This document shows positions 1 through 6,701 of a DNA stretch of 23,347 bases, in pieces; position 1 is the first letter of the stretch, and every line of letters begins with the position of its first letter. The position numbers and the translations under genes were made by a program. This DNA is from an uncultured Clostridia bacterium. GTDB taxonomy: Bacteria; Bacillota; Clostridia; TANB77; CAG-508. The stretch spans positions 1 through 23,347 of the forward strand of contig CAKPKQ010000019.1 in the NCBI GenBank assembly GCA_934167305.1, given 5' to 3'. The notes below the pieces were generated by a model. That model made no database searches. It saw nothing but the letters and a program-made list of their open reading frames with translations, and was not told the DNA's origin.

Positions 1-2175
1 GTTTTTAACTTCTCTATTAATCTTTTTTATTATTGCATTTAGTTTTTTTGTATCAATATCTTCAGAATCTTCTTTCAACAAATTATCTTTATCATTTACA
101 TCTATTGAATCTAATAATTCTTGTTTTTCTCCATCCAGATTTGTTAATTCATTTGTATATTCTTCAAGAGATTCCTTTTCTCTCCTGTAATACTCATTTT
201 GAACTAAATCATATGTTAAAATTCTTCCATTATATCCATCTTGACATTCTTCTAATTCTTTCTTTTTATTCTTTTTATATATCTTATTAGGGTCAACTAT
301 ATTAAGAGCTTTCAACCCATCTTTTTGTAATATTTCTAAGTCTAATAAAATAGTTTCCCAGTTATCGTTAAATATTTGATATGCATCATAAAAATCTACT
401 AACTGTACCTTACTAAATTTTTCTCTTATTTTTTCGGTTATCACTTCTTTTTCCTTAAATATATTTAAGGATTGACAATTATCTATTAATTCATTTTTTA
501 AATATACCTTTAAATCACTAAAAATTTCTTTATACTTATTAACAAATTCTTTTACATTATCGTTTTTATATACAATTTCCTCTATATTTCCGCTAATTAT
601 TTCAGAATATGGAATATCTTTTTTATTAAATATTTGGTTCCTTAATGATGGAAAAGCATTCCAATATTCTTCCATTGAATCAATTTCATAATCTGGAATT
701 CCTCCAAACATACTACCATATATATCACTATACTCTTCTGGTATACTTGAATCCACATATCTAGGAATATTTAGATTATAATCATTATTAATTATCTCTT
801 CTTTACTAACAACTCTTGAATATTTTTCTATACTTTTTCTACCAAATATAGTATCTAATATTTTTTTTATGTCTTTCTCTCTTAATTTATTTTTATTTCC
901 ATCTTTTGTAAATCCCTTTGAAGCATCTATTATCAATACATCATTATTTGTTCTATTCTTTTTTAAGACCATTATTATAGTTGGAATACCCGTACCAAAA
1001 AACATATTTGCTGGCAACCCAATTATTGTATCAATATTATCCTTATTTATTAAATTTTCCCTTATTTTTTTCTCTTCTCCACCTCTAAATAGTACTCCAT
1101 GAGGTAAAACTATTGTCATGATACCATCAGGATTTAAGTGATATAAATTGTGTAATAAAAATGCATAATCTGCTTTAGATTTAGGTGCAATTCCATATTC
1201 TGAAAATCTTGGATCAACATCAGCTCCTGAAGTATCCCAAGTTTGAGAATATGGAGGATTTGAAATTGCTGCATCAACTCTAACTAATTCATAAGTATGT
1301 TCTTTATCATTATCTTCAAAGAAAGGCCAATCATCTGCTAAAGTATCATTATTTCTAACAACGATATTGGATGGTAAAATATCTCTCATAAGTAAATTCA
1401 TCCTTGTTAAATTGTATGTATTTTCTATTAATTCCTGAGCATAATATTTTATTTTATTTTTTTCTGTCATATGTTTTGAAATAGTTTGTCCAATATTAAT
1501 TAATAATGATCCTGATCCTGAAGTTGGATCATATATACTAATTTCACTTTTATCTTTCAAATGCTCTGCAACAATCTCTGACATTAAAAGTGAAGCTTCA
1601 TGTGGGGTATAAAACTCTCCTGCTTTACCTGCATTTGCAGCAAAATTTTTTAATAAAAACTCATAAATAAATCCTAATACATCATAATCTTGACTGCCAT
1701 CTGTGGGTATTTCAACTATTAAATCTAATAATGATCGTGCCGCTTTAGTTCTTTCGGGATCACCTGTTCCCAATGAATCTAACCCTTTGCTTAAAGTAAC
1801 AAAAATATCTGAATAAACCTTTTTAAAATTTTGTCCTATATTCTTGTCAAATGCAGTCAATGCAACTCTTACATCTTTTATTTGAAAATCATTATTTTTT
1901 TCTGAAACCCAAGAAGAAAATAAGTTTTTCCCTGCAATAAAATATCCTAAATGTTTCTTGCAACTTTCAACTGTATCATGATCTTCTTCTGTTAATTTTT
2001 TTATTTCATCATCTGAAAAATATAATTTCTCTTTTAAATATTTTTCTTCTTTATTTGATATATATTTATAAAAAACAAAACCCAACATATAATCTTTATA
2101 TGCATCTGCAGAAACTTTTCCTCTCAAAGCATTTGCTCCTGCCCAAATTTTTGACGCTAATTGTTGTTTATTCAT
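1..2175 (-). CDS. hsdM: Type I restriction-modification system DNA methyltransferase subunit (HsdM), 3' end cut by window edge
   Basis: The frame is open from ATG at 2175 to base 1, giving 725 codons with no stop, so the C-terminus lies outside the window. It starts MNKQQLASKIWAGANALRG, typical of HsdM N-terminal helical domains, and is preceded by a strong AAGGGGG ribosome binding site. The SAM-binding motif I is DPTSGSG at residues 216-222, and the catalytic motif IV NPPY is at 306-309. These are the hallmarks of N6-adenine methylases of the gamma class used in type I systems. HsdM works in a complex with HsdS (target recognition) and HsdR (translocase/nuclease), whose genes would be expected beyond the left edge. 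More than 400 residues follow NPPY, rich in Lys/Glu/Asn and probably helical, which is longer than the EcoKI subunit (about 530 residues). The gene is probably defence cargo of the mobile element. The family call is secure. Operon partners are inferred. Confidence 0.93.
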   Translation of the reverse strand, partial: MNKQQLASKIWAGANALRGKVSADAYKDYMLGFVFYKYISNKEEKYLKEKLYFSDDEIKKLTEEDHDTVESCKKHLGYFIAGKNLFSSWVSEKNNDFQIKDVRVALTAFDKNIGQNFKKVYSDIFVTLSKGLDSLGTGDPERTKAARSLLDLIVEIPTDGSQDYDVLGFIYEFLLKNFAANAGKAGEFYTPHEASLLMSEIVAEHLKDKSEISIYDPTSGSGSLLINIGQTISKHMTEKNKIKYYAQELIENTYNLTRMNLLMRDILPSNIVVRNNDTLADDWPFFEDNDKEHTYELVRVDAAISNPPYSQTWDTSGADVDPRFSEYGIAPKSKADYAFLLHNLYHLNPDGIMTIVLPHGVLFRGGEEKKIRENLINKDNIDTIIGLPANMFFGTGIPTIIMVLKKNRTNNDVLIIDASKGFTKDGNKNKLREKDIKKILDTIFGRKSIEKYSRVVSKEEIINNDYNLNIPRYVDSSIPEEYSDIYGSMFGGIPDYEIDSMEEYWNAFPSLRNQIFNKKDIPYSEIISGNIEEIVYKNDNVKEFVNKYKEIFSDLKVYLKNELIDNCQSLNIFKEKEVITEKIREKFSKVQLVDFYDAYQIFNDNWETILLDLEILQKDGLKALNIVDPNKIYKKNKKKELEECQDGYNGRILTYDLVQNEYYRREKESLEEYTNELTNLDGEKQELLDSIDVNDKDNLLKEDSEDIDTKKLNAIIKKINREVKN

Positions 2176-2218
2176 TACAAATTGCCCCCTTATTTTACTT
2201 ATAATAATTCTATTATAT

Positions 2219-2247
2219 TTTATATCATAATTCGACTTTTTTCTCAA
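2219..2247 (-). promoter_or_regulatory. Putative promoter of hsdM
   Basis: Read on the minus strand this is TTGAGA, a 17-base spacer, then TATAAA, placed about 45 bases upstream of the hsdM start. The spacer holds AGTCGAA (2231-2237). A TGTCGAA lies further upstream at 2288-2294, so a regulator might recognise the pair. Confidence 0.5.
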
Positions 2248-2318
2248 TAAAATCAAATAAATTTGCTTTACAAATTTTTCTACTTTATTCGACATATTTC
2301 TACTTTTAAAAAAGGGAT

Positions 2319-2333
2319 TGGGATTTCATCCCA
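2319..2333. repeat. Small hairpin in the hsdM / parB-like intergenic region
   Basis: TGGGAT, a three-base loop, then ATCCCA make a perfect six-base-pair stem just left of the 45-bp tandem repeat. There is no T-run on either side, so it is not an obvious terminator. Confidence 0.4.
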
Positions 2334-2360
2334 TTGAATAGAATTTGAGCAAAGCAGAAA

Positions 2361-2439
2361 TTTCGGTCTACCAATTTCAGTGCTTGCTGGGACAGAAAGT
2401 TGAATTTTCGGTCTACCAAATTCATTGCTTGCTGGGACA
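2361..2439. repeat. 45-bp direct tandem repeat, two copies, in a 390-bp gene-free gap
   Basis: Copy 1 starts at 2361 and copy 2 at 2406. Both begin TTTCGGTCTACCAA and carry TGCTTGCTGGGACA about 20 bases later, and the second copy ends near 2439. A few differences lie between the conserved blocks. The period of 45 is a multiple of three, and both strands have open frames across it, but no ribosome binding site or database-like domain supports a protein. The rest of the gap (2176-2565) holds the hsdM promoter, a small hairpin and a terminator. I treat the repeat as a non-coding element of unknown role. Confidence 0.75.
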
Positions 2440-2517
2440 AGAAAATGACTTTATTGAATTTTTTATGCACCAATTTAGGTACATTAATTATCCCTTTTTA
2501 TGTTCCAATAAGGCAGA

Positions 2518-2555
2518 AAAAAGTACCTGGACTTTTCCAAATCCAAGTACTTTTT
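2518..2555 (-). terminator. Rho-independent terminator after the ParB-like gene
   Basis: The arms are AAAAAGTACCTGGA (2518-2531) and TCCAAGTACTTTTT (2542-2555), with one mismatch and a 10-base loop. On the minus strand it ends in six Ts, 10 bases beyond the stop codon at 2566. It could also work in the other direction. Confidence 0.8.
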
Positions 2556-2565
2556 GCTTCTCTTT

Positions 2566-2880
2566 TTAGATTTCTTTTATAGCATGTTCTCTCCTATAAA
2601 AGTTCAAGTGTTGTATCTCTAAGTTCATCATTTTATTACTTATGACTTTGCATGGTACTGTTTTAAGTCCTGCGTTTTTTGCAGCAATAAATGTATTTAA
2701 ACAATTATAAAGTACATAATCTTCTCCTATCTTAGTAACATTAAATGGTCTTTTAACTCCGAATAGTTTTATTCTTTGTTCCATATTTTTATGCAAATCG
2801 TCAACCTTTTCTCTAAATTCTTTGTCGCCTATTTTTATTTTTTCTACTGGTATATTTTTAATTTCTGAATCTTTTATCAT
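2566..2880 (-). CDS. Small ParB N-terminal-domain-like protein
   Basis: This 104-residue protein has the layout of the ParB/sulfiredoxin-like fold: IPVEKIKIGD near residue 10, a helix with VDDLHKNMEQRIKLFGVKRPFNV (compare the 'G...P..V' core of ParB), then the strand EDYVLYNCLNTFIAAKNAG and LKTVPCKVI. In canonical ParB the segment after the YxL strand carries a GxRR motif that binds CTP. Here the equivalent stretch is NCLNTF, so CTP-dependent clamp activity is doubtful. There is no helix-turn-helix or C-terminal dimer domain, so it is not a full partition protein. The start is supported by AGAGAGGA 8-9 bases upstream. It follows the helicase loader in the leftward block, so a role in element replication or maintenance is plausible but inferred. 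Confidence 0.6.
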   Translation of the reverse strand: MIKDSEIKNIPVEKIKIGDKEFREKVDDLHKNMEQRIKLFGVKRPFNVTKIGEDYVLYNCLNTFIAAKNAGLKTVPCKVISNKMMNLEIQHLNFYRREHAIKEI

Positions 2881-2946
2881 AATTTATTCCTCTCTTTCTA
2901 TTTACTTTTTTTATTTTTTATATTAAAATATATTTAACTTGATGGG

Positions 2947-2981
2947 GTTAGTATTTTTAAGTTTGCAGACTTTATACTAAC
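2947..2981. repeat. Inverted repeat at the 3' end of the dnaC-like gene
   Basis: GTTAGTAT (2947-2954) pairs with ATACTAAC (2974-2981). AGT/ACT can extend the stem inside the loop. The right arm covers the last codons and stop of the dnaC-like gene. Read leftward no T-run follows, so it is more likely an RNA-stability or attenuation hairpin than a terminator. Read rightward a T-run does follow, but no rightward gene lies before it. Confidence 0.5.
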
Positions 2982-3787
2982 TCTTTTTTCATGCTTTTTA
3001 GTTTTATTCCAAAGCACATTTGATACAATTTTGATATTATTGCATCTACCAAATCTGGATCTTTGCTATAACTAAATCTTTCAATTAATCCATCTTTATT
3101 AAACCTAGTTGTAATAATTATTGGTAATCCATTTTCATATCTATTTTGAATTATTGTGTATAATTTTTCTAATGCCCAGTTACTTATTTTCTCTGTTCCT
3201 AGATCATCAATTATAAGCATATCAGCATTTGAATAAATCTCTATTAATTCATTTTCTGATTTAGTATTATTTTCATAAGTTTCCCTTATTCTATCCAATA
3301 GATTGGTTAATCTCTCCATTAAAACTATTTTATCGTTCTCTATTAGTTTGTTTGCGATAGCTGCTGCTAAATGTGTTTTACCTACATCTGACTTGCCCAT
3401 TATTATCAGACTATCGGATTTCATTGTATCTTTATTCTTATTGATATAATCATTTACAACGTCTAACACATACTTATTACTAGAGTCAAAATAAAAGTTT
3501 TCTAGGTTCATTTCTTGTAATTTTCTGCCTATATAGTTTTGTTTATAAATTGTATTTATAATATCTCTAATTCTATTTCTTTTTTGCTGTTCATATTCTT
3601 TATTGTCTATTTCCTGCCAATACTCTTTAGATTTACTACAATCACATCTTTCATATTCAATACTATCTTCAGAAATATTTACATATAAATAATCAAATCC
3701 TATTGGTTGTAATTCTTTACCACAAAATTCACATCTTTTGAATCTATTGTGTATAACTTCATCACAATTTGTATTCTCTGAATCCAT
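2972..3787 (-). CDS. DnaC/IstB-type AAA+ helicase loader of the mobile element
   Basis: The 271-residue protein has an N-terminal four-cysteine metal site (C19, C22, C48, C50), a charged linker, then an AAA+ ATPase domain. Walker A is GKSDVGKT at 131-138 and Walker B is ADMLIIDDLG near 190. A sensor-like segment IIITTRFN follows near residue 225. This is the layout of phage and plasmid DnaC/DnaI-like loaders, which place the host replicative helicase on an origin opened by an initiator. The start at 3787 has AGGAGG seven bases upstream and lies 26 bases inside the replisome-organizer gene, which implies translational coupling. Initiator plus loader is the standard pair in phage-type replication modules. 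IstB of insertion sequences has the same ATPase core, but no transposase is adjacent. Confidence 0.88.
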   Translation of the reverse strand: MDSENTNCDEVIHNRFKRCEFCGKELQPIGFDYLYVNISEDSIEYERCDCSKSKEYWQEIDNKEYEQQKRNRIRDIINTIYKQNYIGRKLQEMNLENFYFDSSNKYVLDVVNDYINKNKDTMKSDSLIIMGKSDVGKTHLAAAIANKLIENDKIVLMERLTNLLDRIRETYENNTKSENELIEIYSNADMLIIDDLGTEKISNWALEKLYTIIQNRYENGLPIIITTRFNKDGLIERFSYSKDPDLVDAIISKLYQMCFGIKLKSMKKELV

Positions 3788-4286
3788 TGTTTTCCTCCTC
3801 TCTTATATTTTCTTCTTTTCTTATTTCTTTTGTTATCTTTTCTTCTCTTTTCTCTTCTGTAGCGTTATCTAACGTTAGACTAACGTTAGTTTTTTCTTGT
3901 TCTTTTTTTAATTTTTCACTAAAACGTCTTTGTCTTTCACGATTTTTAATTAAGTAATCTTCTTGTCTATCAAGGCTTTGGTACTTGTTCCAATTTTTTA
4001 TAACAAATACTTCTCCATCCTTTTTAAGCATTTCCAGTTCTAGAAATTTTTCCAATATTTTGCTCATTTTTTTCGAAGATTTTCCCATAATTTTCGAAAA
4101 TTCTTTAATAGAAATAGGATTATTTCCAATTATTAATCTTCCACCATCTCCACATTCTACTGCTAATGATAATAATTGAATCCATATTCTAAAATATGTA
4201 TCTCCATCATTAAGTCCTAAAAGCAATTGGATTTTTCTATTACAGAAAATATTCTTTTCTAGTTTGAACCATTGAATATCATACAT
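3762..4286 (-). CDS. Phage-type replisome organizer (replication initiator) with N-terminal winged-helix domain
   Basis: This 174-residue protein opens MYDIQWFKLEKNIFCNRKIQLLLGLNDGDTY and continues IWIQLLSLAVECGDGGRLI, a pattern typical of the phage replisome-organizer N-terminal domain. A helix-turn-helix follows (ISIKEFSKIMGKSSKKMSKILEKFLELEMLKKDGEVFVIKNW, about residues 60-105). Such proteins bind origin repeats and recruit the loader and helicase. The C-terminal third is a low-complexity Glu/Lys/Arg/Ile tail, and its DNA is the purine-rich side of the putative origin tract. The tail may therefore be shaped by the DNA as much as by protein function. At 174 residues it is shorter than I would expect for the family (often 250 or more). 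AAAGGAGG sits only two or three bases before the ATG, an unusually tight spacing. It overlaps the helicase-loader gene and lies 27 bases after the excisionase-like gene. Confidence 0.82.
   Translation of the reverse strand: MYDIQWFKLEKNIFCNRKIQLLLGLNDGDTYFRIWIQLLSLAVECGDGGRLIIGNNPISIKEFSKIMGKSSKKMSKILEKFLELEMLKKDGEVFVIKNWNKYQSLDRQEDYLIKNRERQRRFSEKLKKEQEKTNVSLTLDNATEEKREEKITKEIRKEENIREEENNGFREYKL
3784..3889. other. Putative replication origin inside the replisome-organizer gene: tandem palindromes plus A/T-rich asymmetric tract
   Basis: Two perfect palindromes CTAACGTTAG lie at 3869-3878 and 3880-3889, spaced 11 bases apart. A related half TAGCGTTA is at 3860-3867. Between about 3787 and 3858 the plus strand is almost entirely pyrimidine. 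The 11-base period is not a multiple of three, so the two copies are read in different codon phases and a repeated peptide cannot explain them. In lambda-type phages, initiator-binding iterons followed by an A/T-rich strand-asymmetric unwinding region lie inside the initiator gene. The match to that layout is inference. Confidence 0.55.
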
Positions 4287-4313
4287 GTCCTCCTTTCCTC
4301 GCTTTCTATTAAA

Positions 4314-4514
4314 TTAGTAATTAACTGATTCTTGTTCTTTAGAACTTAAGTATTCATCTAATGCTTGTACTCTAAACAAGAATTTTCCACCAACTTTAGA
4401 GCATGGTATTTCTTTTCTTCTTACTAATTGATTTATTAACCAATAAGATATTCCTAAATACTCTGCTGCTTCTTTCATTGTTAGTGTTGTCCTTTGTACT
4501 TTTTGTAGTTCCAT
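4314..4514 (-). CDS. Excisionase-family / MerR-type helix-turn-helix DNA-binding protein
   Basis: The 66-residue protein contains TLTMKEAAEYLGISYWLINQLVRRKEIPCSKVGGKFLFRVQALDEYLSS, the classic winged helix of small excisionase (Xis) proteins: recognition helix YWLINQLVRR, then the KVGGKFLFR wing. In Tn916-like and phage elements such proteins bend DNA at the attachment site to favour excision, and many also act as repressors or activators of nearby promoters. An ideal AGGAGGTGA lies just before the ATG. It is the first gene of the leftward block, transcribed from the promoter at 4568-4596, and is followed by the replication genes. Co-expression of excision and replication functions makes sense for an element that replicates after leaving the chromosome. 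A purely regulatory role is also possible. Confidence 0.8.
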   Translation of the reverse strand: MELQKVQRTTLTMKEAAEYLGISYWLINQLVRRKEIPCSKVGGKFLFRVQALDEYLSSKEQESVNY

Positions 4515-4546
4515 AAAATCACCTCCTATTTTTTTGTATTTAGCAC

Positions 4547-4575
4547 TTGACTTTTGCTAACAATTAAATTATAAT
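4547..4575 (+). promoter_or_regulatory. Rightward promoter of the DUF6076-like gene block
   Basis: TTGACT at 4547-4552, exactly 17 bases, then a perfect TATAAT at 4570-4575. The -35 lies within an inverted repeat TTAGCA (4540-4545) / TGCTAA (4555-4560), a candidate operator. The -10 shares bases 4570-4573 with the leftward promoter. Confidence 0.75.
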
Positions 4576-4596
4576 AACAATAGTTAGTTTTGTAAA
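4568..4596 (-). promoter_or_regulatory. Leftward promoter of the excisionase/replication block
   Basis: On the minus strand this reads TTTACA (4591-4596), a 17-base spacer, then a perfect TATAAT (4568-4573). The initiation point would be near 4561, about 45 bases before the excisionase ATG. Its -10 overlaps that of the rightward promoter, so RNA polymerase cannot occupy both at once. Confidence 0.75.
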
Positions 4597-4669
4597 GTAC
4601 ATTGATGAATCTTTGAAAACAATGATTTATGTATATTTACAAATAATCAATTGTTAACAGGAGATAACT

Positions 4670-5971
4670 ATGAAAAAATTAGATTTTGATAAGAATATAA
4701 AAATTTATTCTATTGCCAGTAATCATTATCAGGGCTTAAGTTTAAAATCAATTTTATATACACCTATACCTTATAGAATACCTGTGGCATTTGCAGAAAC
4801 AGAAAACTCTGCAAATGATACAGAGAAATATATAAAAGAAACATATAGTAAAGAAGAACAAGAGGCTCTTGCACATAATGATAAAATTAATACTGAATTT
4901 TGGAATGCATTATTAAAACTTAAAAATCCATCTGAAGAAGAAACAGTTGCTTTATCGAAAAAATATCAAGCTAAATTAAATGATTTTAAATATACAGCTC
5001 CAGACGAATTAAGAAATATTACTACAAATGACAATATAAATAAAATAGCGGGATACTTTGTTATAGATTCAAACGCTCTTATTAATATAAATGGAGAATT
5101 ACTGATAGAATTCCTAAATCTAGATTTTAATAGATTTAATGATTTTATTGTATTTTTTACTAAATACTTTGGAATGTTTATAGATTCATTTGATGATTCT
5201 GATATTAAAGACATAAAAATAGACGAATTAACTGATTTAAATATAATATTTTCTCTCGCAGAAACAGCATATAACTTAAGTAAAAATGAAATTATTTATA
5301 CGCAAAAACTATTTACCGACTTTGTAAATCTTCTTTATGGATATAACAATGATAAGGAAATTGAATCTCTTACATTAAAGCAGAAATTTTATATTTTTTA
5401 TGAAGAGCATAAAAAAGAATTAGATAAGTTTTCAAGTAATTATCAACATTATGGTTCTTTTAATTTTGAATACTCACAAGTATATGCAGAGGATTTAAAA
5501 CACAAAAACACTTCTGAATTAATTAAGAAAATTAAAAAACTTGATTCCATTGGAAATAAAATATCTAGTGATAATGGCATTCTAACCCAAAATATATATA
5601 CAGTGTTTTATATTTCACTATACAATTTAGTTATAAATGACAATGAACTAATTAGACAGTGCAAAAATTGTCACAGATATTTCCTAACGACTAAATCTAA
5701 TACATTCTTTTGTGACAATATCTATTATGAAGGTAAAACTTGTAAAGAAGTTGGAAATCAGTTAAAGCAAAAACAAAAAGAAGATGAAAATCCCGTGTAT
5801 GGTAAATATAGAAAAAAATTTGCTAATAAAGCTACATTGTTAAAAAGAAATCCTGATATATATTCAAAAGAAGATTACGATAATTGGAAAAAAGAGGCAC
5901 AACAATATATACAAGATATTAAAAAAGGAATAAAAACAGAAGATCAATTTAATAAATGGTTAGATAAATAA
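4670..5971 (+). CDS. DUF6076-like protein with a C-terminal four-cysteine zinc-finger motif
   Basis: The 433-residue protein starts at an ATG with AGGAGA seven bases upstream. Most of it is Lys/Asn/Glu-rich and probably helical, with no signal peptide or clear membrane segment. The diagnostic part is near the C-terminus: QCKNCHRYFLTTKSNTFFCDN followed by GKTCKEVGNQ. Cysteines 331, 334, 348 and 358 probably bind zinc. Downstream are NPVYGKYRKKF and a helical tail. From memory this matches proteins called DUF6076, found mainly in mobile elements and phages of Bacillota, with no known function. I could not check this. It heads the rightward block, 30 bases before a membrane-protein gene, and its promoter excludes the excision/replication promoter. 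It could be a regulator favouring the integrated state or an accessory (defence) protein. Neither is shown by sequence. Confidence 0.6.
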   Translation: MKKLDFDKNIKIYSIASNHYQGLSLKSILYTPIPYRIPVAFAETENSANDTEKYIKETYSKEEQEALAHNDKINTEFWNALLKLKNPSEEETVALSKKYQAKLNDFKYTAPDELRNITTNDNINKIAGYFVIDSNALININGELLIEFLNLDFNRFNDFIVFFTKYFGMFIDSFDDSDIKDIKIDELTDLNIIFSLAETAYNLSKNEIIYTQKLFTDFVNLLYGYNNDKEIESLTLKQKFYIFYEEHKKELDKFSSNYQHYGSFNFEYSQVYAEDLKHKNTSELIKKIKKLDSIGNKISSDNGILTQNIYTVFYISLYNLVINDNELIRQCKNCHRYFLTTKSNTFFCDNIYYEGKTCKEVGNQLKQKQKEDENPVYGKYRKKFANKATLLKRNPDIYSKEDYDNWKKEAQQYIQDIKKGIKTEDQFNKWLDK

Positions 5972-6001
5972 TAAATTTTATATTTGCAAAAGGAGAATAC
6001 T

Positions 6002-6634
6002 ATGAAAACAAGAAAATTTTTAATTAAAATAATAATATTAAGTATTGCTTTACTAGTTACTATAGAATTAATACTTGCTCATTTTTCATTAATAAATGAT
6101 ACTATATTTAATATTTTCCAAGATATTTATATAAGTTTAGGTATAACATTTTTTATTTATATTGCTGAATATTTAGACTTTAAAAGAAATATCATAAGTA
6201 AAATCTTTGAAGAAATTTTGCGAATTTATAGGAACATATTGATGATAAAAACAACATTAAATATTCAAAATGCATCTATTGAAAAGGTAAAGAGCATTAT
6301 TCAAAATGAATTTTCAACTAGCATAACTAATTTAAAGATTATTACAGGAGATTATACTAAATTTTTTAATAAATCAAATTCATGTATAGTAAAGATTGTT
6401 AATACCTTCAGTAATACTTTAGTAAATTGTGCCATTTCTATGAAATCAATAAATGATAAAGAAGAGCTTGATAAATGCTTAAATCAGTTAATTCTTGATA
6501 TAAAACAAGAAACTCATTCTATAAAACAATTAAAAGAACGTCTCGATGAAGCAGACGGAATGAATCCTATATTATTTGATATATATAACAACAAAAAAAG
6601 CTCAGATGAAATATTAAATATTTTTAAAGATTAA
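6002..6634 (+). CDS. Small membrane protein of unknown function, two N-terminal helices and a cytoplasmic helical domain
   Basis: I choose ATG at 6002 because AAAGGAG lies seven bases before it. An upstream TTG in frame (5984) would overlap that site. The 210-residue protein has two predicted membrane helices (FLIKIIILSIALLVTIELILA, about residues 5-25, and IYISLGITFFIYIAEYL, about 43-59). About 150 polar, mainly helical residues with no cysteine-rich or nucleotide-binding motif follow. It is probably co-transcribed with the DUF6076-like gene (30-base gap) and followed by the integrase. I do not recognise a family. Small two-helix proteins with a cytoplasmic domain are common effectors in defence or toxin pairs, but that is only analogy. 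It could also be an immunity or superinfection-exclusion factor. Confidence 0.6.
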   Translation: MKTRKFLIKIIILSIALLVTIELILAHFSLINDTIFNIFQDIYISLGITFFIYIAEYLDFKRNIISKIFEEILRIYRNILMIKTTLNIQNASIEKVKSIIQNEFSTSITNLKIITGDYTKFFNKSNSCIVKIVNTFSNTLVNCAISMKSINDKEELDKCLNQLILDIKQETHSIKQLKERLDEADGMNPILFDIYNNKKSSDEILNIFKD

Positions 6635-6701
6635 GTTAAAACTTAATTAATATATTCTCCCTCCCACCCATAGGTATGCCTGAAAGGAGGTGAAAAAGGT
6701 A

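Noticed and set aside
33..1102. Plus-strand open frames across 33-290 and 869-1102
   Set aside because: They lie antisense to the continuous hsdM frame, which carries the DPTSGSG and NPPY motifs.
2361..2439. CRISPR array
   Set aside because: There are only two copies, the unit is direct without separate spacers, and no cas gene is present.
2345..2569. Plus-strand open frame with the repeated peptide SVYQ..CLLGQ
   Set aside because: It is produced by the 45-bp tandem repeat, lacks a ribosome binding site, and ends within the minus-strand ParB-like gene. The reverse strand is equally open, so coding is not supported.
2938..2990. Terminator for the dnaC-like gene
   Set aside because: The stem is good, but read leftward it is followed by CCCCATCAAGTT, with no T-run. 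I list it only as an inverted repeat.
2972..3787. IstB transposition helper of an IS21-type insertion sequence
   Set aside because: No IstA transposase or IS ends are nearby; the overlap with a replisome organizer supports a helicase loader.
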